Shown here piece by piece: positions 21,356 through 32,447 of a stretch of 64,000 nt of DNA; position 1 is the stretch's first letter, and every line of letters begins with the position of its first letter. The DNA is taken from contig NOKP01000024.1 in assembly GCA_002682825.1 (NCBI GenBank), forward strand, positions 124,001-188,000, read 5' to 3'. The stretch comes from Neonectria sp. B-13. Lineage: Eukaryota > Ascomycota > Sordariomycetes > Hypocreales > Nectriaceae. The translations under genes and the position numbers were made by a program. The notes under the pieces were generated by a model. That model saw nothing but the letters and a program-made list of their open reading frames with translations. It was not told the DNA's origin and did no database searches.

Positions 21356-22129
21356 CTAAAAGAGAATCGCCGCACCGCCGATCACAGCAGCAATGCCTGC
21401 TAGAAGTTTATTGTGTGTCATAGCAGACCCTCTGGAATTGTTGTCACTGCTTGCGATCGATTCGGAACTGGAGCTGGAGGCGGTGATCGTGATGGAACCG
21501 GTCGGGGTAGCCGTAACAGTAACGGTGTTGTCCGTGGCGTTCAGGGCTCCGGTGGTAGCCGCGGGAGTTGAGCCGGTAAATGCATCCGGGGTGAAGGTGT
21601 CATGCTTGTCCGTGAGCTTGTCCGCTCCAGCGGTGACCGTCACGTAAAGTGGCATAAATGTGTGACTGCCGAACACTGTCTCGTCCTGTGTACGTGTCCC
21701 GCCAAACTTCAAGCCTCTAGACGAGACGGTGCAGTCTGCAATGCTGATATCGGGGTACAGTTGACAGTTGTAAGTCTCGTATCTAGCGACAAGCAGGTTT
21801 TATTAGTGACTATTCATGCATACAACGATAATGGTACGGCTTTGAGATTGTACTTACGACCCCCCCAGGAAACGTTTCGTCATTGTGTATACCATAGTCG
21901 AGGGTCCGTATGTGAAAATTTGGTCATCGTGAACTTCACACCCGTCACCGTCCTTCGAATATTTAAATGGACAGCTGAGAGCAAAGGTGGTAGCTGTGGC
22001 ATCAACGCCGACGACGGATCCTTTCAAGCCTTGCACATTGTATCCGATGTAATGGAGCTGCACAGTGGTCTGTGCAAGAGCGGCGGCTGCATCGCTGTAG
22101 AAGGCGCTAGGGAAAAGAGTTTGGAACAT
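21356..22129 (-). CDS. Ser/Thr-rich GPI-anchored cell-wall protein
   Basis: Exons 22129-21858 and 21782-21356 join over a 75-nt intron (GTAAGT...CGCTAG) to 232 residues. The N-terminus is weakly hydrophobic with Ala-rich residues 14-19 (AAAALAQ), compatible with a short secretion signal. Cys residues in CPFKYSKDGDGC and YNCQLYPDISIADC suggest disulfides in the secreted domain. After residue 140 the chain becomes a Ser/Thr/Ala-rich stalk (TVTVTATPTGSITITASSSS). It ends in a hydrophobic tail (LLAGIAAVIGGAAILF), the layout of a GPI-attachment signal. Role: structural or adhesive wall protein, no enzyme motif. The 5' flank carries a 9-bp minisatellite about 60 bp upstream of the ATG. Confidence 0.8.
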
Positions 22130-22929
22130 GATGTTAAGTCGCTCGGGTGGTCCTCTAGAATTGATCTATGAATCAAGACGGTTGCGGAATTTGGAAAGAT
22201 TGGAAAGATTGGAACGATAGGAAAGATTGGAGAGATACGTGGAGAAGAGTTGGAACGGGATGACCTTACTTTATAAACATGAAATTTGTCTCCCGTACTT
22301 TAAGATGGGCATCGCACCATGTTGTTGGTTCTAGGACCTCTGTTACGAGGAGGATTCAAAAACTTGACAAGTGCCAACAACATCAGCCCAAAGTGACTGT
22401 ATGTGGGGAATATGAATGAAGTTGAAACACAATGGAGCAGGCAGGGTAAGGGAGAGGACCAACCGCCCCACCATATGTTGGTGGCGGTCGACGATGAAAC
22501 CAGGTAATACGAAATTCGTGACTTTCTCCCGGTGATAATTTCCAAATTGCAAGGACATAAACAGATCAATTAGGAGAGGAACATAAGATGATGTAGCAAG
22601 AGACTTCATCTCTGCCTCTAGAGCTACCTCTGCACAATGAAACTTGTCTGTATCTCGTTCTGGCAGTGTAGTTTAAAATCCCGCGACTACGTAATGACAC
22701 CGAAATGAAAATATGCAGCACTGTGTGAGATTATGGGTTAACAACGCTTGGATTATTTGTGACCGATGAGATGACTGCGAAAAGACTTGTCTAGAAATTG
22801 CTGTCTGTCTGCATTTGTTTCACTACATTAAGCTCGTAGTACACTTCCATATGTATTCCTGCGCCAGAAAGGTTCTCGCCCTCGAATCCACTGCGAGAAG
22901 ATGAATGTCACCGATGTTGATGGCTGTGA
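22130..22929. other. Intergenic stretch upstream of GPI-protein gene
   Basis: Contains the minisatellite at 22192-22236 and otherwise only short frames. It is AT-rich around 22680-22860. Probably the promoter region. Confidence 0.4.
22192..22236. repeat. Five-copy 9-bp minisatellite
   Basis: Five uninterrupted 9-bp units: TGGAAAGAT twice, then TGGAACGAT, AGGAAAGAT and TGGAGAGAT. It lies 63-107 bp upstream of the GPI-protein ATG. On that gene's sense strand it is the pyrimidine-rich series ATCTTTCCA, so it is in the 5' UTR or core promoter. Confidence 0.9.
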
Positions 22930-23390
22930 ACTCTTCGCCTGGGTCAGCTCAATGGTCTAGATGACTACGTGCTGGACATTCCAGGAAGCAGCACTAGCCG
23001 GCGATTGTCAAATCCAGAGGTGGAGAGCTGCACTCGAAAAGACGCCAGAGAACTCATACTGAATGAAGGATGCAGAGTAAGGGAAAACAGCAACTTGTCT
23101 GAAACACTTTGCACGTCTTTCACACGTTCTATGTCATATTCAAAGAGGGAATCGTAGTCCTTGAAGGCAAAGACCCAAGTCTGATACCCCACGGAAGACT
23201 CACGACGAGGCCAGTCACAGTTGAGGAATATTTACAAGTTATGTTAGCTCACCCGCTGAAGGTGAAGCTACACCTCGACTCCAACCTGCGCCAGAAACCA
23301 TGGTTCGACGAAAATGATGAGGCGACATGCTTTGACTTTCTGCGTTGTTGGCACGTCTTGGGACAAAGAACTACGACAATGGCCAACTAA
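22930..23390 (+). pseudogene. Possible gene fragment, coding-like but no start
   Basis: One frame reads coding-like from LGQLNGLDDYVLDIPGSSTS through an apparent intron (23077-23147, GTAAGG...GAG) into GIVVLEGKDPSLIPHGRL and then KLHLDSNLRQKPWFDENDEA, stopping at 23390. It is about 129 codons. No in-frame ATG precedes it; the ATG at 22901 is in another frame. After the stop, a different frame (23345-23587) continues with coding-like composition (GTKNYDNGQLKSHHHGEHPY). This pattern fits a decayed or frameshifted gene, or a gene whose 5' exon I cannot place. Family not recognised. Confidence 0.3.
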
Positions 23391-23684
23391 AATCACACCA
23401 TCATGGCGAGCATCCTTATATCAATGCCTTCACCATTCTCAACATGAGCAAACTCCAAATCGAATGGCTGCGATCCTCTGGGGTCTTCATTCTGTTCCGC
23501 TGGCAATCTTCTTCGACAGCACCAGCCAGCGATACACCCCCGATAAGTTCTACAATAACAGATGGCTACCTCTTACCCAAGTTATAAAAAGGAAGACGTC
23601 GCATGCTTATCGCTACCCTAGCCTCGAAAATTTCCCAAGGCCGCTCGTTTCATTTAACATCTCGGTCACAGTAGTAAATCTTGT

Positions 23685-26080
23685 CTAGTTTGAGTCTATG
23701 TCTGGTACTCCATTTTGTCTTTCCGTATCAGCTCCGAGGATATTCATAGGTTGAGATCGATAAACACCTGTATCTTCTGTAAACGACATCGATGATGGTT
23801 CCAATGTCTTTGGATAATTAAAGAAGTCAAAGACATTGATATTATCAAGCTCGGTTAGAGAAGTAGCTTGGGTCGATGTTTGCTCCAAGCCGGACCGTCT
23901 AGTTGCAGATGTTAGGACAACCAGATCGTGAGCATTTCTAGAGCAAGTTAGTAAGTTATAGCATCAAAGTATGAGAACTCTCTGACCTTCTCATAGTAGC
24001 AAAGCTTGTCTGGCTTTGCTGACCTCGTTGGACAACTCGTGTGAGTATCTTTTCGTAATTCTTTGCGACCTCCCAGTATTGACCAATATCGCGGAGAGTC
24101 TCAATGAATAACTCAATCCTAGGATCAACGGGACCTCCCACTGTTGCCGCATGGACCAGCAGCAGCCTCGCGCTCACCCAAAGTGAAAATGCGAATGAAG
24201 GTCCAAGAAGATCTAAGCTGTGTGCTTCGAGGACGTCCCGGGTGATATTCCCAAGACTATAGACGGCTGACAAGCATCTATGGATCGCATAGTCTGATGG
24301 TACGAAGTAGCGTGATTTGATGATTGGGTACGCAGCTAAGGAATGTAACCGTACGACTGAGGTTACGTATGCGCTATGGAGCATAAACCAGTTTGCCACG
24401 CGACTTGCTGGGTCCGAGTGACAGAGAGCCGATATCTTGCTGTATTCGGTTGGAAGACTTTCCAACCAGCCATCGAGAGCCCTATCGAGAGATCGGTATG
24501 TGTTACGCCATTCCGCCGTGTCGGCTGCCGAACAAAAGTCTACTGGAGACTTGAGAAAGTTGTGCACTTTGCTGAGGATAGTCAAGATCTCGCAATGGTA
24601 GGAAAAGCTGCCCAGGTTCTCTGGCTTGTTGATAGTATACGCATCCAAGCTTGGCTGGCCCGTGAAATCCAAGGACCGCGTTTCGACTGGCACGTTCCGT
24701 GAAAATAGATCATACGAGCATGGAAGGACCCTCTTCATCTTCTCATCTGCGAGCATGAAATCAAAGGTAGTGGTGGCAATCGTTGCGTACCGATCCAGCG
24801 AGTACACCATCCAGCATAATCGTCGTCGGCCCTCATCTTCGATCCACGATTCGGGCTTCCCGACTGCAATTCTTTGGATGGAGTCGGTACCTGACGTGTC
24901 TTCTGCTTCAACAGACAGATAGACACTGGTCTCTTCATAGAGGTCCAGCTGCCTTACGTTCTGCGCGAGGAGGGAGAGGAGATTCCAACCCCGCGGGCCG
25001 TTGGAGGTGCCCAACTCATCCAAGCATATTATGACTAGAGCCCTGAGTGCCGCAATGCTAAGATGCTCCATGGCGTATATCTGTACGGTGTGTTTTGACG
25101 TTGCATGATAATGTGCTTTCATCTTTGGCGATAGTCGTGAGTCTTTCAGGAATCTCATTGTTGTGGCAATGATTGCGTGAAGCAGGATTCGGTCTGATTC
25201 TCCAAGTGAGGTTGAGCCAAAGAATATCCCAAACGTCGTCTTTCGATCAAGAATCGGACACCAGGTATTGCAGTGCTTGAAGTACAAATCGACAAGTGTA
25301 TAAATCACATCCTGAGGTGGGAGATCTGCGATGACGGGTTGAAACGAGGAATCATTTCCATTGCCGGAGATGCTAGATGAAGAGTGCGGTAGATTGAAGG
25401 AGTCTGTCCTCGTAGGAAGGTTTGTATGCGTCTGAGCCGATGTCTGGTCACTGGGTTGTAGCCTTCCTTGGCCATTATCACCATAACCAGAGGGGTTTGG
25501 GACCGAGAATGAAGCTGTTCTCGCTTGGGAAGCTGGGTCATCCTTGGAGAAACTGGTGGGACCGAGTCTGTCCTTCTCATGTAGAAAAGTGTCGGTTTGT
25601 GGAGAGGTGCGGTTGGTAGTGCATGGAGAAGGTGCCTGTGGAACTGTTGACTGGGCTTGAACTATATGCTCCTCCACTCGACGTCCAAGTGCTTGCAGTA
25701 GGGCATCGATTCTATTGACCTTGGCCTCAAGCTCAGGGTTGGGGCCAGTGCGACTGCCTGGCTTCTGCCTCTCGAGATAGACGCATTCGCGGTCATGCTG
25801 GGCACACCATGAACAAGTAGGCTCGGAGCGGTCGCATTTCACTTTGCGGGCTTTACAGATCTCACATCTGGTGCCAAGGTCAGCCAAGCTGGGTGGGTAA
25901 TCAATTGACAGTGAAGAAAAGCACATACGAAGTCTTCTGATGCGTCTGTTTCCTTCGCTTCCTCGGTCCCTCGGCCGAGGCACTCCGTCCTGCGTCATCA
26001 CTCGAGCCCTGGTCGTGGCTGAAGGCCGAGTTTGCTTCCTCATCGGCGGCCGGAAGCGAAGGTGCATTTGTTGTCGTCAT
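23685..26080 (-). CDS. Zn2Cys6 transcription factor with fungal_trans domain
   Basis: 761-residue nuclear regulator. The correct start is the ATG at 26080, in a different frame from the longest open frame. From it exon 1 (26080-25929) reads MTTTNAPSLPAADEEANSAF through a basic GPRKRRKQTHQKTS. It then splices with donor GTATGT in phase 2 to exon 2 (25867-23987), which opens with the zinc cluster CEICKARKVKCDRSEPTCSW and CAQHDREC (six Cys with 2-6-6-2-6 spacing). A linker and heptad-like segment follow (ELEAKVNRIDALLQALGRRV), for dimerisation. Then comes the large helical fungal_trans domain, including DEGRRRLCWMVYSLDRYATI. A last intron (GTCAGA, TTACTAAC, CTCTAG) leads to exon 3 (23937-23685). 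Target genes unknown; it is divergent from the glycerol-3-phosphate dehydrogenase gene. Confidence 0.92.
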
Positions 26081-27055
26081 GCTTGGGGCTCCACATTTCG
26101 CATTGCTGCGATAACGATAACCTGTGCTTTTCAGACCGGGCAGAGTAAGAGATTGCCGGGTGCTTCCGTGGTTCTATGAAGTTCGTGCTTAAGACAGCGA
26201 GGAAACCTCGGTGCCGAGTGATGCATGTCCACACTTGGCTGCCGTCTGCGCGTCCTCCGGCGGAAGTCCCCGTTAATTTGGATTCCCACCAATCAGCTTA
26301 CGGATATGTAGTCAAGCACCTCGGGACTTGAATAGCGAGGATACAGGCCACGGGGACCTAAGTCTAAGCCAAATGGGGCCAAACCCACGCGTCAGCCCCC
26401 GCATCATCGCTAGCTGCCATTCACCTGACCGTAAGCTTGAGTTTGACTCGTCAAGCGATCCAATCAAGACACGTCGCGCTCTCCACGTGGAGACGTTCCC
26501 GGCCCCTGGCTCGGTTGCTCGGGTTTTGACACCGAACGCTCCGAGACAGAGAAATACCAACCGCTTTTAGCGAGATCCAAGGTGCAGATCTCGGTATTGA
26601 AACCCCGAGCTGCATACTACCCTGCGAGATAATCGAGACTCTGATTCGATGATGTGCATCCTGCGGCTGACAGAATATCGTGGAGCTCCCGAATAATTTG
26701 AATCTGACAATCTGAATGGCCTCTCTCACCCGGTCCGGGGCTTCAGGCGGGGCATGCTCCCGTTCTTTCCACAATGTGACACATTGCGGTCTTTACGAGT
26801 GTCAGGCGGAGCAAATTACTTATATTGGAGAGCTTTCCTGAACCTCGACATGAGTGATATCTACTGTTCAGACCTGTTCACTCAGACACTTCAATTCATC
26901 CCAGCGGATTCTTCAGTCAACCCCCCCTCTCTTTCCTCGTTATTCTAAACCTCTGTTGCTATTCTATGTCTGTTTGAATTGTTGAAGTCCTCGACAACGG
27001 AAACGGACCGACCCGGAATCACAGCAAGACCGAACACCCTCAGGTGTCACACAAT
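26081..27055. promoter_or_regulatory. Divergent promoter region, Zn2Cys6 factor / GPDH
   Basis: A 975-bp intergene between two divergent genes. A CCAAT box lies at 26289-26293, 209 bp upstream of the regulator's ATG. A pyrimidine-rich tract (26918-26935) is near the dehydrogenase start, as is common in strongly expressed fungal genes. No coding seen. Confidence 0.45.
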
Positions 27056-29152
27056 ATGGCAGGGCGCTTCTCAAGCCTGAGGCGGCCACTTGTCGCCTCT
27101 ACTGCCATTGCAGCTGCTGTATCAGGAGGCGCTATCGCCTACGCATCTTACAGCACCAAGCACAACGTCGACGCACCTATCGCCGCCCTCAAACGAGACC
27201 ACACTGGCCGGATCAAGCCTCCAACCTTCCCGTCCGTCAAGAGCCGAGCGGAGCAACTATCAGACTTGCGTAGCAGCAGCAGTCCGACCGCTGGCACCGA
27301 GTATGACCTGCTCATCATCGGTGGCGGCGCAACAGGCACGGGCATTGCGCTCGATGCAATTACGCGCGGCTTGAAAGTCGCCATGGTTGAGCGCGAAGAT
27401 TTCTCCTCCGGCACCAGCTCAAAGAGCACCAAGCTTGTACATGGAGGCGTCCGCTATCTCGAAAAGGCCGTTTGGAACCTCGACTACAACCAGCTGCAGC
27501 TTGTCATGGAAGCTTTGCGTGAACGCAAGACCTTTCTCACTGTCGCGCCACATTTGTCGAGCTCAATCCCGATTTTACTGCCACTAAAACGCTGGTGGGA
27601 GATGCCCTACTTCTGGGTTGGGACTAAGGCATATGACCTTCTCGCTGGCTCGCAAGGCCTCGAAAGCTCTTACTTCATGCGTAAGAGCAAAGCCCTTGCT
27701 GCCTTTCCCCTACTACGGAGAGACAATATGGTTGGTGCTTTGGTCTACTACGACGGCCAGCATAACGATTCTCGGATGAACGTCTCACTTGCTCTCACGT
27801 CGGCTCTCTATGGTGCCACCATTTTGAACCACGTCGAGGTCACAAGCCTAGAAAAGGATGCGAATGGCAAAATATGCGGTGCGAGAGTACGGGACGTCAT
27901 GGCCGAAGTGAACGGTGAGGGGGATGCAAACGAGTTCACGGTCCGCGCAAAGGGAGTTGTCAATGCCACTGGACCATTTACCGACGCGGTAGAGCGGATG
28001 GACGACCCTTCACGCAAAGCCATCGTTGTTCCTGCATCTGGAACTCATATCGTGCTCCCACAGAATCTGTGCCCAAGTGGAATTGGGATGCTCGATGCGG
28101 CTACCTCAGATGGACGAGTTGTGTTTGTTCTTCCTTGGCAAGGATACACCATCGCCGGAACCACAGATAATTCATGTGCTGTTGAGCGGGAACCCATTGC
28201 AAGCAAAGATGACGTGGATTTCATTCTGAAGGAAGTCAGTAACCTTCTGACGCCCGAGTCTGCGCTGACTCGGGCTGATGTGCTTGCGGCTTGGTCTGGT
28301 GAGTACTGTCTGCCAATCTACTGGGATACCTGCTAATGATCCTCAGGAATTCGTCCACTCATTCGCGACCCTCAAGCTAAAAACACCGAGTCTCTTGTCC
28401 GGAGTCATCTCATAACTGTTTCTCCTTCCGGTCTGCTGACCTGCGCGGGAGGAAAATGGACCACCTATCGTCAGATGGCCGAAGACACTGTCGATAAAGC
28501 CATCGAGGTTTTCAATCTGACTCCTCGTGCCCTAGCCCTTCCCGATATCAGCGGCGCCGGCCTACCAGGGCTTAAGACCACTGGTATTTGCTGCACTAGA
28601 AACGTCCCCCTCATTGGAGCGCATGGCTACTCGTCCGCTTTGTCTTCGCAACTCCAGGAGATCCACCCCATTGATGCCGATATTGCTCATCACCTTGCCA
28701 CCAACTACGGCGATCGGGCTTGGGCCGTCCTCTCCACCTCCTCAGCTTCAACCACCCGCTTACTTCCGTCTTTCCCTATCATCGAGGCAGAAATCTCCTA
28801 CGGAGTACGTTCTGAGGCCGCTTGCACGACTACAGACGTCATTTCACGACGCACGCGACTGGCGTTTCTTGACGTCGACAGTACGCTACAAGCCTTGCCG
28901 CGCGTGATCGACATCATTGCTGGGGAGCTGGGGTGGACTGAGGCACGTAAGCAACAAGAGTGGACTGAGACCGTGCAATTCCTCAAGTCAATGGGCTTGG
29001 CCAAGGAGAAGCAGAGTGCTACTCGTGAGGATGTCCTCCGCGGGGCAGCAAGTGTTCACGTTTCTCCGCGACCCAGCTTGCTTCCCCCGAGTGGGATTGA
29101 CGTTGACCAATTTGGCGACGATGACTCAAAAGAGTCGATATTGGCACAGTAG
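27056..29152 (+). CDS. GUT2: Mitochondrial FAD-dependent glycerol-3-phosphate dehydrogenase
   Basis: Oxidises glycerol-3-phosphate to dihydroxyacetone phosphate at the mitochondrial inner membrane, passing electrons to ubiquinone; central to glycerol use and the glycerophosphate shuttle. Exons 27056-28298 and 28347-29152 give 682 residues. The N-terminus (MAGRFSSLRRPLVAS, then a hydrophobic AIAAAVSGGAIAYASY) fits a matrix-targeting signal followed by a membrane helix. The FAD site is YDLLIIGGGATGTGIALDA near residue 83. Signature blocks SSKSTKLVHGGVRYLEKA and GVVNATGPF follow. CAGGKWTTYRQMAE lies just after the single 48-nt intron (GTGAGT, TGCTAAT, CTCAG). The C-terminal DAO_C domain is complete; no EF-hand is present. 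Start is the ATG at 27056, four codons after an upstream in-frame GTG. Confidence 0.96.
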
Positions 29153-29716
29153 ATGTGTTGAACTGGTGGTACAAAAGACCGTGAAACCTGAATGGAACAT
29201 AGAAAGGAACCTGGTGTTTTAACAAGAGCGAGATTGAGCGCTGGGATAGAAGTTGAAATTTTTTTTTGATAAGCATGATGAGGTTAAATTCCTCTTACTA
29301 TCAGCCGTATGCTTCAGGATCATCGGTAGACCTGTTACCTCGATGAGGGGACTTGGTGTATTACATCTACCGTGTTTATTTAAGGAGTCACACATTTAAT
29401 CCACATCTCGAGTCTGGTTGACTCAAACTTCATTTTCTTTTATCAAGATTTGCATCGTACCAGGCCCCATCTACCTTTTGCGCCCAGCACCCGATGGCTA
29501 AGAAGATACTTCAATTTGGATTTCAATGACTTGGGCTCAGTGGTCTTCCACAGCCTGATCATGCTGATATCCAAGTCAGCTTCTGGATGACGTAATCGCA
29601 TAGCTTGGATCATGTGACCACTCGACGGATTTCTGCCAAAGCTTCACAACCAAACCTTTCCACACTCACGTCAACCGTCAAACTTCCCCTTTCCGAGCTC
29701 CCGACTGGCTAGTACA
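29153..29716. other. Intergenic stretch
   Basis: About 560 bp between tandem genes. An oligo-T tract is at 29260-29268, just past the dehydrogenase stop. Likely 3' UTR plus thioredoxin promoter. No coding seen. Confidence 0.4.
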
Positions 29717-30335
29717 ATGGAGACTATCTACTGGATCATCTTAGCGTGCATCGCTCTCTTTGTTGTCGGACCGGTACGTTATTATCAAAATCCCCGCCTC
29801 TTGTCATCACAACCTCTGCGTGCTGATTCGATATCACATCTTGGACAAGTCTCAGAGATACTGACATTTACTGGCTTGCAAGGCATTGTTTTCGGACCGC
29901 TCACCCATCCCCGAGACCTCAGGCGAGGTTTACAAACCCACAAATGCCGCCGAGTTCGATGCCGTTTTGTCCTCTACCACCCACGTGGTAGTAGACTTCT
30001 ACGCGGACTGGTGTCCACCATGCCGTGCCATCGCGCCGATTTTCTCTAAATTGGCGGACGACCACTCATCGAAGGGTCAAATTGCTTTCGCCAAGGTTAA
30101 CGTTGACCATGTTAAGGACGTCGCCGCGCGATACAACGTCTCCGCCATGCCAACTTTTCTGTTCTTTCAAGATGGTACGCCCAAGGGAGTGGCTGTTGAA
30201 GGCCTCAAAGGTCTTCAATCTGTCGGCTTCACTAGTGATGGGCTGGTTGACAGGATTCGCGGTGCGGACCGGGTGGCCCTACAAGCTGTGGTTCAAGCCT
30301 TGGCTGGTAAGGGAGATGGACTGAAGAAAGAGTGA
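29717..30335 (+). CDS. Membrane-anchored thioredoxin-like protein (WCPPC)
   Basis: Thiol-disulfide oxidoreductase fold of 169 residues. Exon 1 (29717-29773) codes almost only a hydrophobic helix, METIYWIILACIALFVVGP. After a 109-nt intron (GTACGT...GCAAG), exon 2 (29883-30335) codes the thioredoxin domain: VVVDFYADWCPPCRAIAP with the redox pair Cys-Pro-Pro-Cys, then the cis-Pro loop SAMPTFLFFQDGTPKG. The C-terminal RGADRVALQAVVQALAGK is also typical. Canonical thioredoxins have WCGPC; Pro for Gly changes redox potential in studied enzymes. The N-terminal helix suggests anchoring to a membrane with the domain in the cytosol, though a signal anchor into the secretory path is possible. Confidence 0.92.
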
Positions 30336-30882
30336 GTATTCACAACATGAAACCCAAGGTGGGATCAAGGAGCAAAATGTTCGAGGGGAGCGGTGTGAGA
30401 CCGTATGAACATCGATATGTCAAGCCAAATCCTACAGTCTTAGAACGGGCAACAGTGTTATCAACACCAGTGTCATGCCTATTTCCACAAGAGCATGTCG
30501 ACCAGATAAGCCGGCTACCCTGGGGTTTAAGAGCAGGGAATTTTCGATCATGTTTTGAGTTTATGTTACCGGCGTCCCTAAAGTGAGGCTGGAAATGCGC
30601 GTTACGTGGTATCAACTTGGGTTCATCTGTTGCTTCAGGACCAGGTGTCGATGGGCTCAAATCCCAGAAGTTGAAATGCCAAGTATCAAATCCCTGACAA
30701 AAGAAACCGAATTTCAGAGAATCCATAGAAGATGTGCAAAAGTCAATATACGATAACATGTTTATCATTCGGCTGGGCTGGTCTAAAGTCTAAATAGTTT
30801 CCCACAAGGTGCATCTTGTCGAAATAATGATATCACATCCATTTCGATGGCCATTTCGCATTTGCTCATCCTTCCGTTTCTC
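30336..30882. other. Intergenic stretch between convergent genes
   Basis: About 550 bp between two stop codons. The 142-codon minus-strand frame at 30340-30768 has no ATG with good context and no family signature, and is likely chance. Confidence 0.4.
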
Positions 30883-31575
30883 TCATATGACCGCCACCGG
30901 TTTGGTTTCATCCTTTCTTGCATCTTCCTCATACTGTTTCCACCGATACTCCCTTTCCACACCTTTCCGCCTTTGGGCTGTATCGCAGAGCTTCTCATCG
31001 CCACACTCGCACTCTCCACCCTCACGAAGCCACCGATAAGTGATACTCCAGCGGTCCTTCCTCAGCCTCACAGTCCCATCCGGTAACGTATCTGTCTTGC
31101 GTGACTTGATCCCATGCGTCCAGTGCAGTCGTGAGTCTCCGCTCATCTGCAACATGCTTCGAGGCACCAGATCAACGTCGGTTCTCTCTCCAGACACGCC
31201 GTCGCGAAACTGCATAAACACCGGCGTGCCTAGTGAGAGTGCATATAGCTGGTCGTACGTGCTGTGCGTATCGACATGGGGCGGGATGCCGGTGCCGGGT
31301 GCGTATTGCTGAAGACAGACCTGGTCGGGTGGGCGGCCTTCAGTAGTGGGCAGTAGAGGGACGAGCCAATCTGGGAAGGGCTTAAACGGGATATTTTCGT
31401 CTATTCCGAACGTCTTATAGCTGAAGGTATATCCATAGTGTAGTGAGAGTCGTCCTGAGCGCGCTGGCCACTCGAGCTCATGTTGGAAGATGTGGAGGAG
31501 CTTGGCTTCGTGTTCGGGCGTGATGAAGTCTGTCTGCATCATAATCCCGGAAGGGAGGAGAGGAAGTTCTTCCAT
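30883..31575 (-). CDS. AlkB-like Fe(II)/2-oxoglutarate dioxygenase
   Basis: Single-exon 230-residue member of the AlkB family, which oxidatively removes alkyl groups from nucleic acid or protein, or modifies tRNA, using Fe(II) and 2-oxoglutarate. Iron ligands are visible: His100 and Asp102 in PPHVDTHS, and His154 in HWTHGIKSRK. The 2-oxoglutarate-binding arginine motif is RWSITYR (Arg175, Arg181). VCLQQYAPGTGIPPH and MLQMSGDSRLHW resemble the eukaryotic ABH8/ABH4 types. The C-terminus after residue 185 is polar with Cys pairs (ECECGDEKLC) that could bind metal. No targeting signal. Specific substrate not predictable; ABH4/8-like is my best reading. Confidence 0.92.
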   Translation of the reverse strand: MEELPLLPSGIMMQTDFITPEHEAKLLHIFQHELEWPARSGRLSLHYGYTFSYKTFGIDENIPFKPFPDWLVPLLPTTEGRPPDQVCLQQYAPGTGIPPHVDTHSTYDQLYALSLGTPVFMQFRDGVSGERTDVDLVPRSMLQMSGDSRLHWTHGIKSRKTDTLPDGTVRLRKDRWSITYRWLREGGECECGDEKLCDTAQRRKGVEREYRWKQYEEDARKDETKPVAVI

Positions 31576-32447
31576 TATTCAAGCGTAAGGCGAAGAAAGA
31601 CCTGAATTTCGGTGGTATTAACTGTTCTCCGTTTCCATCAGTTATGGATTTTGTGCTGATGTGCCGAGTTGCGTAACATACGAGTTGAGTTTTCCATCAC
31701 GTGATCGAGCACTCTGGGACCAATGTTAAGGACGTGAGGAGTCAAACGGCGACATTAATCATACCTTCAACGGCTTTACGAATGAAGGAGACATTCAGTA
31801 ATTATGCGTATGGTAGTTCATTTGCTCTGTGAGTAGTTCTGAAGGTTTTATCTCCTGCTCGACAAATTTTCGTTGCAATTACTTTCGATCTGGCACATCA
31901 CGAGTTGTTAGTGGGGGACGACAGGCATCAATCAACGCCGAAACCACTAATAGTGATCGGGTTCAGGGAGTAATCGCTACAACTTGGTGTTTAACCGGCA
32001 GCGACACCGACATTCCTCTCAAGGCAAACTTTTTAACACGGGAATGGCCGCTCTGGATCAGGTCTTCCAAGAGCACTTCTGCAGCACCGTGTCAATCACA
32101 CCTGGTTGTCTTGATGACCTTGAACGTAGACGTCGCTAGAGCTTCAAAGTGTATTAACCCCTGCTGCAATTCGATCTGCCCTGGGACACTCACTGTCGTT
32201 CATACCTCATACACTTCTGTCCCGCCGAGACTCGAATTGGGCTGAAATAGACAAACGTGCATGTGCATCACGGGTCGCCCAATCGCCTGGGGCGCAGCAC
32301 TGACAGGGCAGACCTGCATTCCCTGTCGTCGCTCAACATAATTCCCTTGTCAATCCGATATCACTCACACAGCTACGTAGACCTCACTCCCAACACCACT
32401 TCTGGCGGCAATGTCGCTGCACTCAACATGGCCACTATACTATCGGA
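31576..32447. other. Intergenic stretch, may hide the 5' exon of a HET gene
   Basis: About 870 bp. The frame of the next gene stays open back to 32304 but has no ATG, so a start exon probably lies here. I could not place it. A 138-codon frame at 31829-32245 starts with GTG and is not supported. Confidence 0.4.

Noticed and set aside
23956..26067. Longest open frame as the start of the second Zn2Cys6 factor (MHLRFRPP...)
   Set aside because: It reads through the first intron in the wrong frame upstream of the zinc cluster. The ATG at 26080 gives a TF-like N-terminus and a phase-consistent GTATGT splice.
31829..32245. 138-codon frame before the first HET gene
   Set aside because: Starts with GTG, has no splice path into the HET frame that I could find, and no family features.
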